Under the pieces are notes generated by a model. That model made no database searches, was not told the DNA's origin, and saw nothing but the letters and a program-made list of their open reading frames with translations. A program made the position numbers and the translations under genes. A stretch of 28,783 bases of DNA. It comes from a virus. Each line of letters opens with the position of its first letter. The first letter of the stretch is position 1. Shown in pieces: positions 8,858-18,125 of this stretch. The DNA is taken from IMG/VR virus record IMGVR_UViG_3300037189_002649, positions 1 through 28,783 of that record. One strand, 5' to 3'.

Positions 8858-9601
8858 TTAATTTTTAGAGTTAATTTCTTCTTGTTGAGATTTCTGTGCA
8901 GCTACTTGTACAATTTCTGGATCACGTATTATAACACCAGCATATAATAATATCTTAGTTATAACATTTGTTTGTTCAGAGGCATCTAATTCAAATTGCG
9001 TTGAAGTTGGCGGGTAATATATATATGGACCACTCGTCCAAGGCAATACACCTCCGATTCCACTATACCCCCAAACAACATTTTTAGGTTGTCTAATATA
9101 AGAAACACTAATATCACTTGTTATATCTTTGGGCCATACATATATTTTAGGGTTTGTTGTATTATTACCTACAGTTCCTACGGTAGAATTTTCATATACG
9201 TAAAGTGGAAATGTTTTTGTAGGTTTTGTAAGGGGAGATAAATTAAGATACAATAGATAGTCTTTTTGAACTCTCTCTACTTCTATCTCATCTTTATATA
9301 TTACTGTACCAATCTTATGTAGATCTGTTGGTACTACAAAATGGTCTGTATTAAATGTACAATTACCAAATGTTTTGAATATAGAAATCATATTGTCTAT
9401 ATTCTTTTGTCTATCGGCATATTCCGTGTTAGATTGTGGAATCCTCAACTGTTGGTTTAAATCATCAAAATAAGATTCAAATATTTCCAATTGAACCTGC
9501 GTTGCTACTTTGTTAAACTCGTCTGGAGTCATATAACCTCTCTGTTCTTTATTAAGAATAGAAAGTACTGTTTTGTAAACTGTATCTACGTTTATTGCCA
9601 T
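8858..9601 (-). CDS. Neck/ring (head-tail adaptor) protein, first
   Basis: The protein has 247 residues. The N-terminal helical part (residues 1-85) includes GYMTPDEFNKVATQVQLEIF and FESYFDDLNQQLR. A middle beta-rich domain follows (residues of about 85-205, including KIYVWPKDITSDISVSYIRQ and PKNVVWGY). The C-terminal helix reads ELDASEQTNVITKILLYAGV followed by IIRDPEIVQVAAQK. This helix-beta-helix order is common in head-tail connector and tail tubular proteins of Bacteroidota podoviruses. It comes after the capsid block and directly before the second ring protein. A GC-rich hairpin lies in its 5' leader (see 9625-9658). A connector role is inferred from layout and position. Confidence 0.65.
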   Translation of the reverse strand: MAINVDTVYKTVLSILNKEQRGYMTPDEFNKVATQVQLEIFESYFDDLNQQLRIPQSNTEYADRQKNIDNMISIFKTFGNCTFNTDHFVVPTDLHKIGTVIYKDEIEVERVQKDYLLYLNLSPLTKPTKTFPLYVYENSTVGTVGNNTTNPKIYVWPKDITSDISVSYIRQPKNVVWGYSGIGGVLPWTSGPYIYYPPTSTQFELDASEQTNVITKILLYAGVIIRDPEIVQVAAQKSQQEEINSKN

Positions 9602-9624
9602 TGTTTGTTTTTATTATAATATTT

Positions 9625-9658
9625 AGGCAGCTACCGCGTTATTACGCAATAGCCGCCC
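9625..9658 (-). promoter_or_regulatory. GC-rich RNA hairpin in leader of first neck gene
   Basis: Read on the minus strand, the 15 bases from 9658 down to 9644 pair with 9639 down to 9625 around an AATA loop. Four of the pairs are G-U wobbles. In plus-strand RNA those pairs would be A-C mismatches, so the structure favours the coding-strand transcript. No U-tract follows; the next bases are A/T-mixed and lead to the ATG at 9601. It is therefore more likely a processing, stability or translation-control element than an intrinsic terminator. The GC-rich stem stands out against the AT-rich surroundings. Confidence 0.6.
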
Positions 9659-9676
9659 TTATATTAGTATTACGTA

Positions 9677-10441
9677 TTATTGAAGTTTTTTCTCAATAGA
9701 TTGGAAGATTTCTATACCTTCATCTGTTTTGAAAAAAGCAGCCATAGCCGAATACGGATTTTCATCAAACGGTACTGTCATTAATTTCTTACCATTAGTA
9801 GCCCATTTGAAATCACGTTGGTCAGGTGATAGCTTTATGATATTCGCTTCGCATGCTTTAATAGCAAAATTACGTAGCTGTATATTTTCATCATTAACTA
9901 AATCTAAGAATAAACCTGGGTTTCTCTTAGCAAAGATTAATAAATCTCTTTTTATTTCCTTAGAAGTCATTTTAGATACTTTAGAACCTAATTCAACTCG
10001 AAGAATTGCTTCAGCTTGATCTACATCCATTGTTGATGCTGCTGTCATTGCTTCTAATTCTTGTTCTAAGTAATCTAATTCATCAACAGCAACTAATACT
10101 GCATCAAATTCTGTATATTTTCTATTAAGTTGTGGGTGATAAAGAGATAATAATTTTTGTAAATTTTGTTGTTCTTTAGGAACTGTTAGTGTTCCATTTT
10201 TAAACATAATGTGTCCAAGTGTAGCTTCTCCTTTTTGCTCGTCTACAAATGGTGAATTTTGATTTGTTGCATATCTTAATTCTCTTTGTTCTTTTGTTAC
10301 TGGATCAAACCATAATAACGGGAATCTTCTAGAGTGTCTTGAAGATATAGTATAAGTTAGTGGACTATGAGGTCCCATTAATAGATATGTTCTATCTTTT
10401 ATTTCCCAAGTATCTTGAGTATTTGTTTTTTCTTTTGACAT
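9677..10441 (-). CDS. Virion structural protein downstream of capsid gene
   Basis: The protein has 254 residues. Residues 1-100 are beta-like and include LTYTISSRHSRRFPLLWFDP and ELRYATNQNSPFVDEQKGEA. Residues of about 115-200 are helical with an acidic, Leu-rich stretch (DELDYLEQELEAMTAAS), and the C-terminus is mixed. I recognise the overall pattern as a conserved companion of the capsid gene in Bacteroidota phages but cannot give a specific function. It lies between the capsid gene (separated by a terminator-like hairpin) and the first neck gene, so head completion, capsid auxiliary or head-tail joining protein are the options. It has no membrane or catalytic motif. Confidence 0.55.
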   Translation of the reverse strand: MSKEKTNTQDTWEIKDRTYLLMGPHSPLTYTISSRHSRRFPLLWFDPVTKEQRELRYATNQNSPFVDEQKGEATLGHIMFKNGTLTVPKEQQNLQKLLSLYHPQLNRKYTEFDAVLVAVDELDYLEQELEAMTAASTMDVDQAEAILRVELGSKVSKMTSKEIKRDLLIFAKRNPGLFLDLVNDENIQLRNFAIKACEANIIKLSPDQRDFKWATNGKKLMTVPFDENPYSAMAAFFKTDEGIEIFQSIEKKLQ

Positions 10442-10471
10442 GATATAATATAATTAATTATTTTTTATTTA

Positions 10472-10510
10472 AAAGAGTAAAAGTTACCCCCGTAGTTTCA
10501 ACGAGGGTAA
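10472..10510 (-). terminator. Intrinsic terminator after major capsid gene
   Basis: On the minus strand TTACCCTCGT pairs with ACGGGGGTAA over 10 bp around a 7-base loop (10510-10484) and is followed by CTTTTACTCTTTT. One pair is a U-G wobble that would be a C-A mismatch in plus-strand RNA, which supports function in the minus transcript. It lies 22 bases after the capsid stop codon. It probably limits transcription of the downstream neck genes compared with the capsid gene. Confidence 0.7.
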
Positions 10511-10532
10511 AATTTACATTAAGTGTTTGTTA

Positions 10533-11987
10533 CTATGATGCTGAAGAAGTAAATAACACGAAGTTATTAGCTCCTTGAACACATAAACATCTTTCAGATA
10601 AGAAGTTTACCTCCATTGCATCTAAATCAGATGTATATGCTCCACCAACAGATCCTAATACCCAAGATTTCATTCTTCTGTCGTCAGCTTGAGAAGCTCT
10701 ATAACGAACGTGTAAGAATGGTCTACGAATATTTGTTCCTAAGATTTGATCGTAAACAGTTGAAGTTCCTGCAGGTACTAAGATACCATCAATAGCAGAT
10801 TCAGCAACAGCTCCACGAGTAGAAGCATCATTCAAGTATTTCCAATCTGTTTTGTAGAAATCATAAGAACCTCTACGGAAACCAGAGAATCCTAAGTTCA
10901 ATGCCATTTCAGCAGAGTTTTCGAATAATCCGTAAGCAACACCACCAGCAGCACCAGAAGATAAAGAAGCTAACATATCATCAAAATCTAAAGATGTTTG
11001 ACGGTTTAAGAATAACATGTTTTCTTCGATAGCACCTTGAGTATCTAAGTTTCTTAAGATTGAATCAAAATCAGCTAATCCAGCAGCAGCAGTAAAGTTG
11101 TTTAATACGTTACCTCTTTCTTGAACAGCAGCGAATAAACCTTGTGTACCTTTTTTACCAGCAGCTAATGCAGCAGATCCAGTAGCAGCTAATTCACCCT
11201 CTACAACTGACATTTCTAAATAATCTTCAAAACGTAATCTTGTTTCAGATTCTGCTTTTAAGTACCAGTAGTATCCACCAGCTCCGTCTTCAGTAGCAAT
11301 TTCTACCCATCCAATTTGTGCAGTATCAGATCCATTAACAGTATATTTGTTACGGATGATAATAGGAGAATTAGAGAATTGAGTGAAACTTGGCTCGATG
11401 CTTGTATAGTTATCTCCTGTTAAAGTAGATCCTTTTTTGTACTCAGAACCATAAACGAAGATTTTTAAATCATCCATTGAATCTGTAAATCCAGCAGCAG
11501 CTAAAGTAGCAGCAGTATAAGGAGCAACAGTTAAAGCACCAGTAGTAACATTACTAGCAGTAACAATAGCTTTTACTTCTAATCCTGTAGCAGGATTCAT
11601 AATAACGATAGTCTGATTAATAGAAATAACGTTTTGCACGAAATCAGCTGGGTTAGATGGAGTTAAGTTAACTGGAATAAGTAATGTATTTCCAGCAGCA
11701 CTTACTACATCAACTCCTGTATAAGCAATGTGTAATCTATTTTGTTCTGACCAAATAACCTGATCTGAAGCCATAGGCATTTCAGCTCCTACCATACGTA
11801 AGAAACCAGATAAAGTTCTGTTTCCATAACGCTCTACTTCTGCTTCGTAGATTTCTGGTAAATATTGTTGTGCGAAAGATACGAAATCCGCGTTGTTAGG
11901 ATCCGTAAAGTTTAGATAGTTAGTTTCTAAAGCTTGTTGTTTCTGAGACGGTTTAATGGTCCCAAATGAAGGCGTTACATCTGCCAT
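10533..11987 (-). CDS. Major capsid protein
   Basis: The 484-residue protein starts MADVTPSFGTIKPSQKQQAL and contains GFLRMVGAEMPMASDQVIWS followed by EQNRLHIAYTGVDVV, the N-terminal pattern of crAss-like and related marine capsid proteins. Residues of about 285-385 are Ala/Gly-rich. The C-terminus has DRRMKSWVLGSVGGAYTSDL and NNFVLFTSSAS. Length (about 480-500) and position after portal and scaffold genes fit an HK97-fold shell protein. Codon use is rich in GCA/GCT Ala codons, as expected for a highly expressed gene, and differs from the more A/T-rich neighbours. The ATG at 11987 is preceded by A/T-rich sequence with no Shine-Dalgarno. A terminator-like hairpin follows. The assignment rests on motif, length and synteny. 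Confidence 0.85.
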   Translation of the reverse strand: MADVTPSFGTIKPSQKQQALETNYLNFTDPNNADFVSFAQQYLPEIYEAEVERYGNRTLSGFLRMVGAEMPMASDQVIWSEQNRLHIAYTGVDVVSAAGNTLLIPVNLTPSNPADFVQNVISINQTIVIMNPATGLEVKAIVTASNVTTGALTVAPYTAATLAAAGFTDSMDDLKIFVYGSEYKKGSTLTGDNYTSIEPSFTQFSNSPIIIRNKYTVNGSDTAQIGWVEIATEDGAGGYYWYLKAESETRLRFEDYLEMSVVEGELAATGSAALAAGKKGTQGLFAAVQERGNVLNNFTAAAGLADFDSILRNLDTQGAIEENMLFLNRQTSLDFDDMLASLSSGAAGGVAYGLFENSAEMALNLGFSGFRRGSYDFYKTDWKYLNDASTRGAVAESAIDGILVPAGTSTVYDQILGTNIRRPFLHVRYRASQADDRRMKSWVLGSVGGAYTSDLDAMEVNFLSERCLCVQGANNFVLFTSSAS

Positions 11988-11999
11988 AATTCTTTAATT

Positions 12000-13193
12000 T
12001 TAATTGTTAAATTTATTTTTTATTTTTAGCTTTGTAGAATCAACACCATTAATTGCTTTAACTTTAAATCCATTAACAAATATTTCACCGCTAGCAGTTT
12101 GCCTTGGTGCAGTATTTATATTATTTGATTTTGCAGTTATCTCTTTAATAGCATCTGCTTTACCTTGCTCATAAAAATGATTAGCTAAAGTATCTACGTT
12201 TTCTGCAGCGTACATTGCTTTGTGATAACCTTTCAAATCTATAACTTCCCCATTGTCATTCAAGAACCTCTTGATTAGGTTTGTAATATTTGATTGTTTA
12301 TCTGCTACAACATCTGGATTTTGAACGCCATATCTGAAATTTTTATCTCCTAGTTTAAAATCAAAACCTTTGAAATCCTGAGAGAAAAAACTTTTTGTGT
12401 CGTTCTTAAATTTAGAATGTTGAGTTTCAACAACTTCCTGCTCTTTTTGGTATCGGTTGAAAAAGTCAAGGGCTTTTTGTTGATCTTTATTTATACTTGG
12501 TCGTAACTTTACTTCCTCGTAATATTTTGATTTAAGATCTTCCAGGAACCCTCTTGCTTTCGCAACTTCTTCCTTGAAAGCGAGTTTCTTTTTTCGAATT
12601 TCTCGCTCATCATCTTCGTCCTCATCATAAGCAAATCGATCGTCCATTAAAAAATCAATCTCATCCTCATTAAGATGTGGTCTAGTTTTTTTGTAATATT
12701 CTTTTAATAATACCTCACTATTCACATTGGAATAATCAGCATTTAATCTAATATAATCTTCTATAGTTCCATTAGTTTCCTCCATAAAGGCTACTAACTT
12801 CTCAATGTTTTCTGGTAATTGCTTACCGGTTGTTTCTAATTGATTAAAAGCTTCTACAGCTTCTGCCTCAAGTTCAGCTGATGAAGCACTAATTTCTTCT
12901 TCAGATATTTCTTGTATTACCGTAATCGGAGTTACTTCTTCTTGGCTTTCAACTTGGATGGTAACGACTTCTTGTTGGGCGTTTCCTTGCTCCATTTCTT
13001 GCAATCCCATTGTGGATTGTTCTGACTGTAACACGCTTTCATTTGTGCTTTGCTCTTGAATGGCATCTGTATCTTCTGTTTTATTAGTTTGTAAATCAAC
13101 TTTTGTAACCGTTGCAGGTTTGTTTAACCTTTTTGCGGCCGGTTTGGGTTTTTGTAATTTAAAAGTTCCCTCTTGTTTTACGTTTTCTGACAT
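12000..13193 (-). CDS. Capsid assembly scaffolding protein (putative)
   Basis: The protein has 397 residues. The first 30 are basic and Pro-rich (KLQKPKPAAKRLNKPATVTK), and residues of about 35-120 are very rich in Glu, Gln, Ser and Thr and look disordered. Residues of about 170-270 are highly charged helix, with DEDEDDEREIRKKKLAFKEE likely forming a coiled coil. The C-terminus ends in a basic stretch (DSTKLKIKNKFNN) that could bind the capsid inner surface. There is no hydrophobic core domain of an enzyme. A charged helical protein between portal and capsid genes is the typical scaffold. The assignment is from position and composition. It ends 12 bases before the capsid start codon. Confidence 0.72.
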   Translation of the reverse strand: MSENVKQEGTFKLQKPKPAAKRLNKPATVTKVDLQTNKTEDTDAIQEQSTNESVLQSEQSTMGLQEMEQGNAQQEVVTIQVESQEEVTPITVIQEISEEEISASSAELEAEAVEAFNQLETTGKQLPENIEKLVAFMEETNGTIEDYIRLNADYSNVNSEVLLKEYYKKTRPHLNEDEIDFLMDDRFAYDEDEDDEREIRKKKLAFKEEVAKARGFLEDLKSKYYEEVKLRPSINKDQQKALDFFNRYQKEQEVVETQHSKFKNDTKSFFSQDFKGFDFKLGDKNFRYGVQNPDVVADKQSNITNLIKRFLNDNGEVIDLKGYHKAMYAAENVDTLANHFYEQGKADAIKEITAKSNNINTAPRQTASGEIFVNGFKVKAINGVDSTKLKIKNKFNN

Positions 13194-13227
13194 AATATAA
13201 TAATATAAAATTGGTTAATATTTTTTT

Positions 13228-15630
13228 TTACATAATAGCTAAATCAAATTCTCCAATACCTTGGTCTTCGAAATTCTTAGGTAAAGTATTATTTTTTCTT
13301 TGCTCTATTAATTCTGATTGTTGTGTGGCTTGTATTTTTGTTCTTTGATCTTTACGATCTTCTGCTTGTCTTAGCTTTTCATTTGCAACTTCTATTTGCA
13401 TTTGTCCTAATTCTAAATCATATTTGAATTGTTCTGCTAATAACAATTTTTTATTCTGTAATTCTTGCTGCATTCTTTGTATCTCAAGATTTGCTTTAGC
13501 TTGTAGCACTTGAATTTCTGTTTGGGCTAATGCTTCTCTTTTTTGAACTTCAGCCATTGCTGCCGCTTCAGAAGCTTGTGCTTGCGCTTCGCCTTGTGCT
13601 CGAATATTATCTTGCTGAACAGCTTGATCTCTTTCTTGTTTTTTCTTTCTCTTATATTTAAGAGCTTGGTTAGCTAAGTCTATATTATTAATTCTATTCA
13701 AATCAATAACATCTTCTAAATCTATACCACCTGATTGTAAAGCAATTTGAACATTTCTTTCAAAAGCTGCTTTTTCTTCTTCCTCAGGTTCTAATTCAAG
13801 GAATATACCAAAGTCATATAAATTAAGATTTTCAATCTCTTTTAAAGTCTCAACATTAAATAAAGAAATACTTTCTATCAATGCTTGTTTAGTTAATGGG
13901 AAATTTAATGAGTCATTAACTCTAAGTGATATATTCTCACAAGTTCTTAATGTTAAATATAAACTTGCATCTTTTATGTGTCTAGTTGCTGTATTAGAAT
14001 TTGCAGCAGCCATTTTTTGTAAACCTACTAAAGCATCTCTATCCGGAGTACTTCCGTCTTTTGCTTCATTCAATCCGGTCACATCACGTATCATTTGTAA
14101 ATAATATTGATATGTACCTATTAATGCTTGAATCTTAGCATTGCCATTAGATGTTTGTAATTCTTGAATAGGCACTTTGCCTGGATTCATTCCACCATCT
14201 TGAGACATTGATCTACCAACAATAGATCCAGTTTGGAAATACATATTAAGTGCTTCCGCTGGATTATAGTTTGTACCATTACCAAGATCTACTTCTGCTA
14301 AACCATCAACATCAACAAATACTCCATCAGGAACCATTCTAGATAATACCTGTTGTAGTTTTAAATGTGTTAATTGGATCATATCGGCAAATGTAGTAGT
14401 TCTACTTACTAATGATTCAATTCTTCCTTTATATATTCTTGGTGCACAAATGGTATAATTCATTTGTACTTTTGTAGTATCAGCGTATGGACGAGTCATA
14501 TTCTCAGCTAACTTCCATTCTAACATTTTTTCAAATCCTAAAATTTTAGCTCCTGAATATAATACCTCTATACTTCTAGATACTTTTTTGAAATTATCAT
14601 TTTCAGGTGGATCAAAACTATCATCTTTTTGGATAGCTTTTTCTAAACCTTGTTCTGTTTGTTTTATTTTGAATACTTGATTTGAATATGTTATATATTC
14701 AAAGTACAATACATGTACAGTAGTATTATCATTACTTTGTCCTGGATAATTACGTATGTAATTCATATCACCAGGATATTTTTCAATCTCTTTTAAATCT
14801 TCATCAGATAAATGTGGAAATTGTTTTTTTAATTCCTCTAAACTAATAGCTTTTACTTCTCCAACATAGTATACGTCTTCAAAGTTTGGATCCTCAGTAT
14901 AAGAATATACTAAATTGGCTGGATCAACATAATCAATAACAATACCGTTAGAAGCATTCCATGATGTTTTTGCACATGCAATACCAATAACTGTTAAATC
15001 ATAATTTAATCTTTTTGCTATTAAATCATATTTATTAGAAGCTAATACTTGATTGATTACTTCTTCCTCAGCTATTTCAATTGCAGGTTTATAATCTAAT
15101 TGTAAACGCATTTCTAATTCTTCCTTGCTTTCTGGAAGATTAGATGGATCCACACTATTATATAGATTAGCTCCTAATTTATTTTGGATTTCATCTAAAA
15201 GATCTTTAGCCATCATATCTCTAATTATACCGGCAGCATAATCAGTTTTTGCTTTAGTTGAAGCAGGATCTTGAGCATAAGCTTTTATGCTATAACTCTT
15301 ATTAGATATACCATTAACAACTATATCAACAAATTTTGGCAATATAGGAATAGGTTTCCAATCTAAATTAAGGTAAGATAAATCACCATTAATTGATAAT
15401 TCATCTTTATATTTTTGTATAGGTTGTTCACCTCTAGCGTAAAGTCTTAATCTATGGAAGTTTTGCCAATTAGAACCAAATCTATCATTACCGGCTCCTC
15501 CAACCCTGTCTCCTCTAAACCATTCGTTTTCAATAGCTCTACCGACTAAAGCTCCATATTCGAGAGATTCTTTTACGCTATCAGGTACTACCTGGCTTGG
15601 GAAAGAACTATTACTATTAGTATAAATCAT
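13228..15630 (-). CDS. Portal protein
   Basis: The 800-residue protein matches the size of crAss-like portals. Residues of about 35-125 (FGSNWQNFHRLRLYARGEQP, then LPKFVDIVVNGI) are the usual N-terminal portal pattern. The core contains NGIVIDYVDPANLVYSYTED and NMTRPYADTTKVQMNYTICA. The helical crown region has RDVTGLNEAKDGSTPDRDAL and then LQKMAAANSNTATRHIKDAS. From about residue 650 the protein is a long Gln/Ala/Glu/Lys-rich coiled coil (EKAAFERNVQIALQSG, then AQTEIQVLQAKANLEIQRMQ), which would form the barrel inside the head. The gene begins three bases after the large terminase stop. A dodecameric channel at one capsid vertex is the expected role. Confidence 0.85.
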   Translation of the reverse strand: MIYTNSNSSFPSQVVPDSVKESLEYGALVGRAIENEWFRGDRVGGAGNDRFGSNWQNFHRLRLYARGEQPIQKYKDELSINGDLSYLNLDWKPIPILPKFVDIVVNGISNKSYSIKAYAQDPASTKAKTDYAAGIIRDMMAKDLLDEIQNKLGANLYNSVDPSNLPESKEELEMRLQLDYKPAIEIAEEEVINQVLASNKYDLIAKRLNYDLTVIGIACAKTSWNASNGIVIDYVDPANLVYSYTEDPNFEDVYYVGEVKAISLEELKKQFPHLSDEDLKEIEKYPGDMNYIRNYPGQSNDNTTVHVLYFEYITYSNQVFKIKQTEQGLEKAIQKDDSFDPPENDNFKKVSRSIEVLYSGAKILGFEKMLEWKLAENMTRPYADTTKVQMNYTICAPRIYKGRIESLVSRTTTFADMIQLTHLKLQQVLSRMVPDGVFVDVDGLAEVDLGNGTNYNPAEALNMYFQTGSIVGRSMSQDGGMNPGKVPIQELQTSNGNAKIQALIGTYQYYLQMIRDVTGLNEAKDGSTPDRDALVGLQKMAAANSNTATRHIKDASLYLTLRTCENISLRVNDSLNFPLTKQALIESISLFNVETLKEIENLNLYDFGIFLELEPEEEEKAAFERNVQIALQSGGIDLEDVIDLNRINNIDLANQALKYKRKKKQERDQAVQQDNIRAQGEAQAQASEAAAMAEVQKREALAQTEIQVLQAKANLEIQRMQQELQNKKLLLAEQFKYDLELGQMQIEVANEKLRQAEDRKDQRTKIQATQQSELIEQRKNNTLPKNFEDQGIGEFDLAIM

Positions 15631-15633
15631 TTA

Positions 15634-17853
15634 TTATATTATTTTTGAAGTATTGCCACTATTGTTGTATTTCTTAAAGTTTAATGGTACGGTTTGTTTT
15701 TGTACCTCATAAATAGGTGTGTACATGTGTTTATTACATGCCATTATTGCTAAACCTGAACTAATAGAAGCATCATGCTTTGTCCTATTATTAATATCAA
15801 ATCTTGCCCAATCATTTAAAGTACGTTGGAAATACATTGATCCAAAATTATCTCCTTGTATACCAACATGGTTTTCAATATATGTTTCTATTGCAGCCGC
15901 ATGAGCTTGTATAATATCTTGACCTGAGTTTGGTATACCCCCAATTTCTTTTTCTGTTGGTGATAACTTACTCCAAACTTTATCTGGGCGATTCATTGAA
16001 AATCCTCTATAACCTCTTCTTTTAAAGTAGTATAATAACCTAGCTTTGTTATTCTCTGCCAATATAGGCATACCATAAAACACGCAAGCCATTAATACTT
16101 CTTCAAAAAATATTTCTGCGGTTTGAGGTCTAGCTATATACTCAAGGAAAAAGTGATTAACAGGGATATTTTCCATTGAGAATTTTGTAAGCCCGTGTAA
16201 TGCTCCATTAGATCCTCTTGAATCTACAGTTCCTGAAATATCATAACTATCACAACCAAACGCACCACAATGTTCATTACCCGGATATTTCATCCCATCT
16301 TTTATTATTACGCGGTTTTGCAAGTATTTATCGGGAACCCAACTAATAAGGAATCTACCATCAGGATTTGGATAAAACATTACCTTAGAATCTTGTATAC
16401 CATTTTCCCATTGAAAACTACCTCTAGTCAATACACTAGAATTTCTTAAGTCATCATTATAATCAATCTGTTCATATATCTTAGTAAGATTGAATAATGC
16501 TTGTTTAGCTTCATCTCTAAAAGCATGCTGTTCTGTTCTTGGAAACTGTCTATAGTATTCATTTAAAGCATCAGAGTCTGATTTTAAACCTTCAACCTCA
16601 TTTTGCCAGTGTTCTATAACGCCTGCATCAATCCATTTACCATCAACGCCTTTTATTGGTTTTTCCGGAGTATCGAAGACAGGTAAGCCATGAGAATCAA
16701 TGAATCCCTCGTACGACCATTCCATAGGTATGAACAAACTATATAATCCTGAAGAAGTCTGTCCATTGCGGTTTCTTTTTGTAACATCTGAATTGTAATA
16801 AAGTTTTTTAAAATTTTCTCCTCCTTTATCTAAAGCATTTGATGTTGAACCCATCATACACTTACCAATAATTTTAGATCCTAATCTAAGACACGTTTTA
16901 GTTACACGCCAGTTGTTTAATATATTATCTGGTTTTTCCCATTTACCACTTTCGTCATGAGCTAAAAGTTTTAACTTTTCCCCGTCATAACTATTGTCTC
17001 CGGTATTTTTCCAGTCAATTGTTGTATCTAATCCATCAAGTTCCTCAAGCTTTTCGTTTGCATCTAATTTCTTACGTGTAAGTTTTGATGCAGGTATTCT
17101 ATAAGCTAATTCTGTTTTAGGCCTATCCATACCATCTTGGATAGGTTTAAAAAAGAAAGGATAGTTTATTGATATAGGTACAACTTTATCTGTAAACATT
17201 TTTTTAGCATCCGCTCCTGATTTTGATAAGATACCAAAACGAGCATCACTAGATATTGTTGCTTGATTAACTAATTCTGCTGACGACATAAATGAAAATC
17301 CGGAACGTCTATTTTTTAAATAGCACATTCCATAACATCTATCATCGGCTTTACAAGCTTCCCAAAATATAAAGAAAAGTCTGTTAGACTCTCTAAAATC
17401 TGGAGCGCCAACGTCTATCTTGCTCCATTGCAAGTACATATAATGTGTACCTGTTATATATGTTGGTTTGCCATTATTATAAAAAGCAAAACCCTCTTCT
17501 CTATACTTAAATTCTTGATCGATGTAATCATACCAGCGTTCTTTAAAAGCATCTGGATATTTATTCCAATCAAATACATTTTTAATTCTAGATAATTCTT
17601 TAGGAAATTCAGCTTGTTCCCAGTATTGTTCTTCTTTTTTATCTGAACGTTTATAAGCACCCTCTATTAAAGGAAGGGCTATTTTGAGATTTTGAATTTC
17701 ATATATTTCGCCAATTTTACCGGTATGACTAATAACAACCATATCATGGTCTTTATTATATCCATATTCCCATTTACTATGGCGATTTTTTTGTTTTATA
17801 ATATTAGGCTTGACATGATCTTCAAGTACCCTATATAAAGTTTGTTCGTACAT
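15634..17853 (-). CDS. terL: Terminase large subunit
   Basis: The 739-residue protein is the ATP-driven DNA packaging motor with a headful or end-cutting nuclease. The ATPase half has a deviant Walker A at about residues 181-188 (NRRSGFSF), Walker B at 296-301 (LLAHDE, with catalytic Glu301) and a coupling motif GSTSN at 335-339. The nuclease half has GAFGCDSYDISG (Asp535 as first metal ligand) and ILAENNK around Glu600, with later acidic residues completing the RNase H-like centre. An Arg-rich loop (RRGYRGFSMNRPDKVW) follows. The size is typical of crAss-like large terminases. The start overlaps the upstream candidate small subunit stop by one base. The portal gene follows after three bases. 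Confidence 0.9.
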   Translation of the reverse strand: MYEQTLYRVLEDHVKPNIIKQKNRHSKWEYGYNKDHDMVVISHTGKIGEIYEIQNLKIALPLIEGAYKRSDKKEEQYWEQAEFPKELSRIKNVFDWNKYPDAFKERWYDYIDQEFKYREEGFAFYNNGKPTYITGTHYMYLQWSKIDVGAPDFRESNRLFFIFWEACKADDRCYGMCYLKNRRSGFSFMSSAELVNQATISSDARFGILSKSGADAKKMFTDKVVPISINYPFFFKPIQDGMDRPKTELAYRIPASKLTRKKLDANEKLEELDGLDTTIDWKNTGDNSYDGEKLKLLAHDESGKWEKPDNILNNWRVTKTCLRLGSKIIGKCMMGSTSNALDKGGENFKKLYYNSDVTKRNRNGQTSSGLYSLFIPMEWSYEGFIDSHGLPVFDTPEKPIKGVDGKWIDAGVIEHWQNEVEGLKSDSDALNEYYRQFPRTEQHAFRDEAKQALFNLTKIYEQIDYNDDLRNSSVLTRGSFQWENGIQDSKVMFYPNPDGRFLISWVPDKYLQNRVIIKDGMKYPGNEHCGAFGCDSYDISGTVDSRGSNGALHGLTKFSMENIPVNHFFLEYIARPQTAEIFFEEVLMACVFYGMPILAENNKARLLYYFKRRGYRGFSMNRPDKVWSKLSPTEKEIGGIPNSGQDIIQAHAAAIETYIENHVGIQGDNFGSMYFQRTLNDWARFDINNRTKHDASISSGLAIMACNKHMYTPIYEVQKQTVPLNFKKYNNSGNTSKII

Positions 17854-18125
17854 TATTTAGATCTCCCTTCTGCAAATCCTTTAAATACTTTTGTATCTGT
17901 TTGCTTTTCAGAATCCTCTAACATTTTTTCTTCTTCTTGTATTCTATTTAGAATTTCAAGAGCATCAAAAATAGCTAATTTTTTTGTAGCCGCTGCATTC
18001 TTCAATCTATCAGCAGAAATATCATCCCCACTATCAACAATTTTTTCCTCAGCAACTTTTATTAATTCCTCAACTGCTTTTTGCCCAGCTCGGATTATAT
18101 TCAGCTTCGTCTCCTTTATATTCAT
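17853..18125 (-). CDS. Candidate terminase small subunit
   Basis: The protein has 90 residues, is helical and charged, and contains SADRLKNAAATKKLAIFDAL followed by EILNRIQEEEKMLEDSEKQT. It ends one base into the large terminase start. Small terminases are short helical DNA-recognition proteins encoded just upstream, and the KNAAATKKLAIFDA segment is one I associate with such genes in marine Bacteroidota phages. There is no visible helix-turn-helix in the first 30 residues. The start at 18125 overlaps the preceding gene by 56 bases, which is more than usual here; a later in-frame start would shorten the protein but none is evident. Function is inferred from position. Confidence 0.6.
   Translation of the reverse strand: MNIKETKLNIIRAGQKAVEELIKVAEEKIVDSGDDISADRLKNAAATKKLAIFDALEILNRIQEEEKMLEDSEKQTDTKVFKGFAEGRSK

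Noticed and set aside
17454-17660. Short minus-strand frame within the large terminase
   Set aside because: It is a different frame of a conserved gene with no start context or family features.
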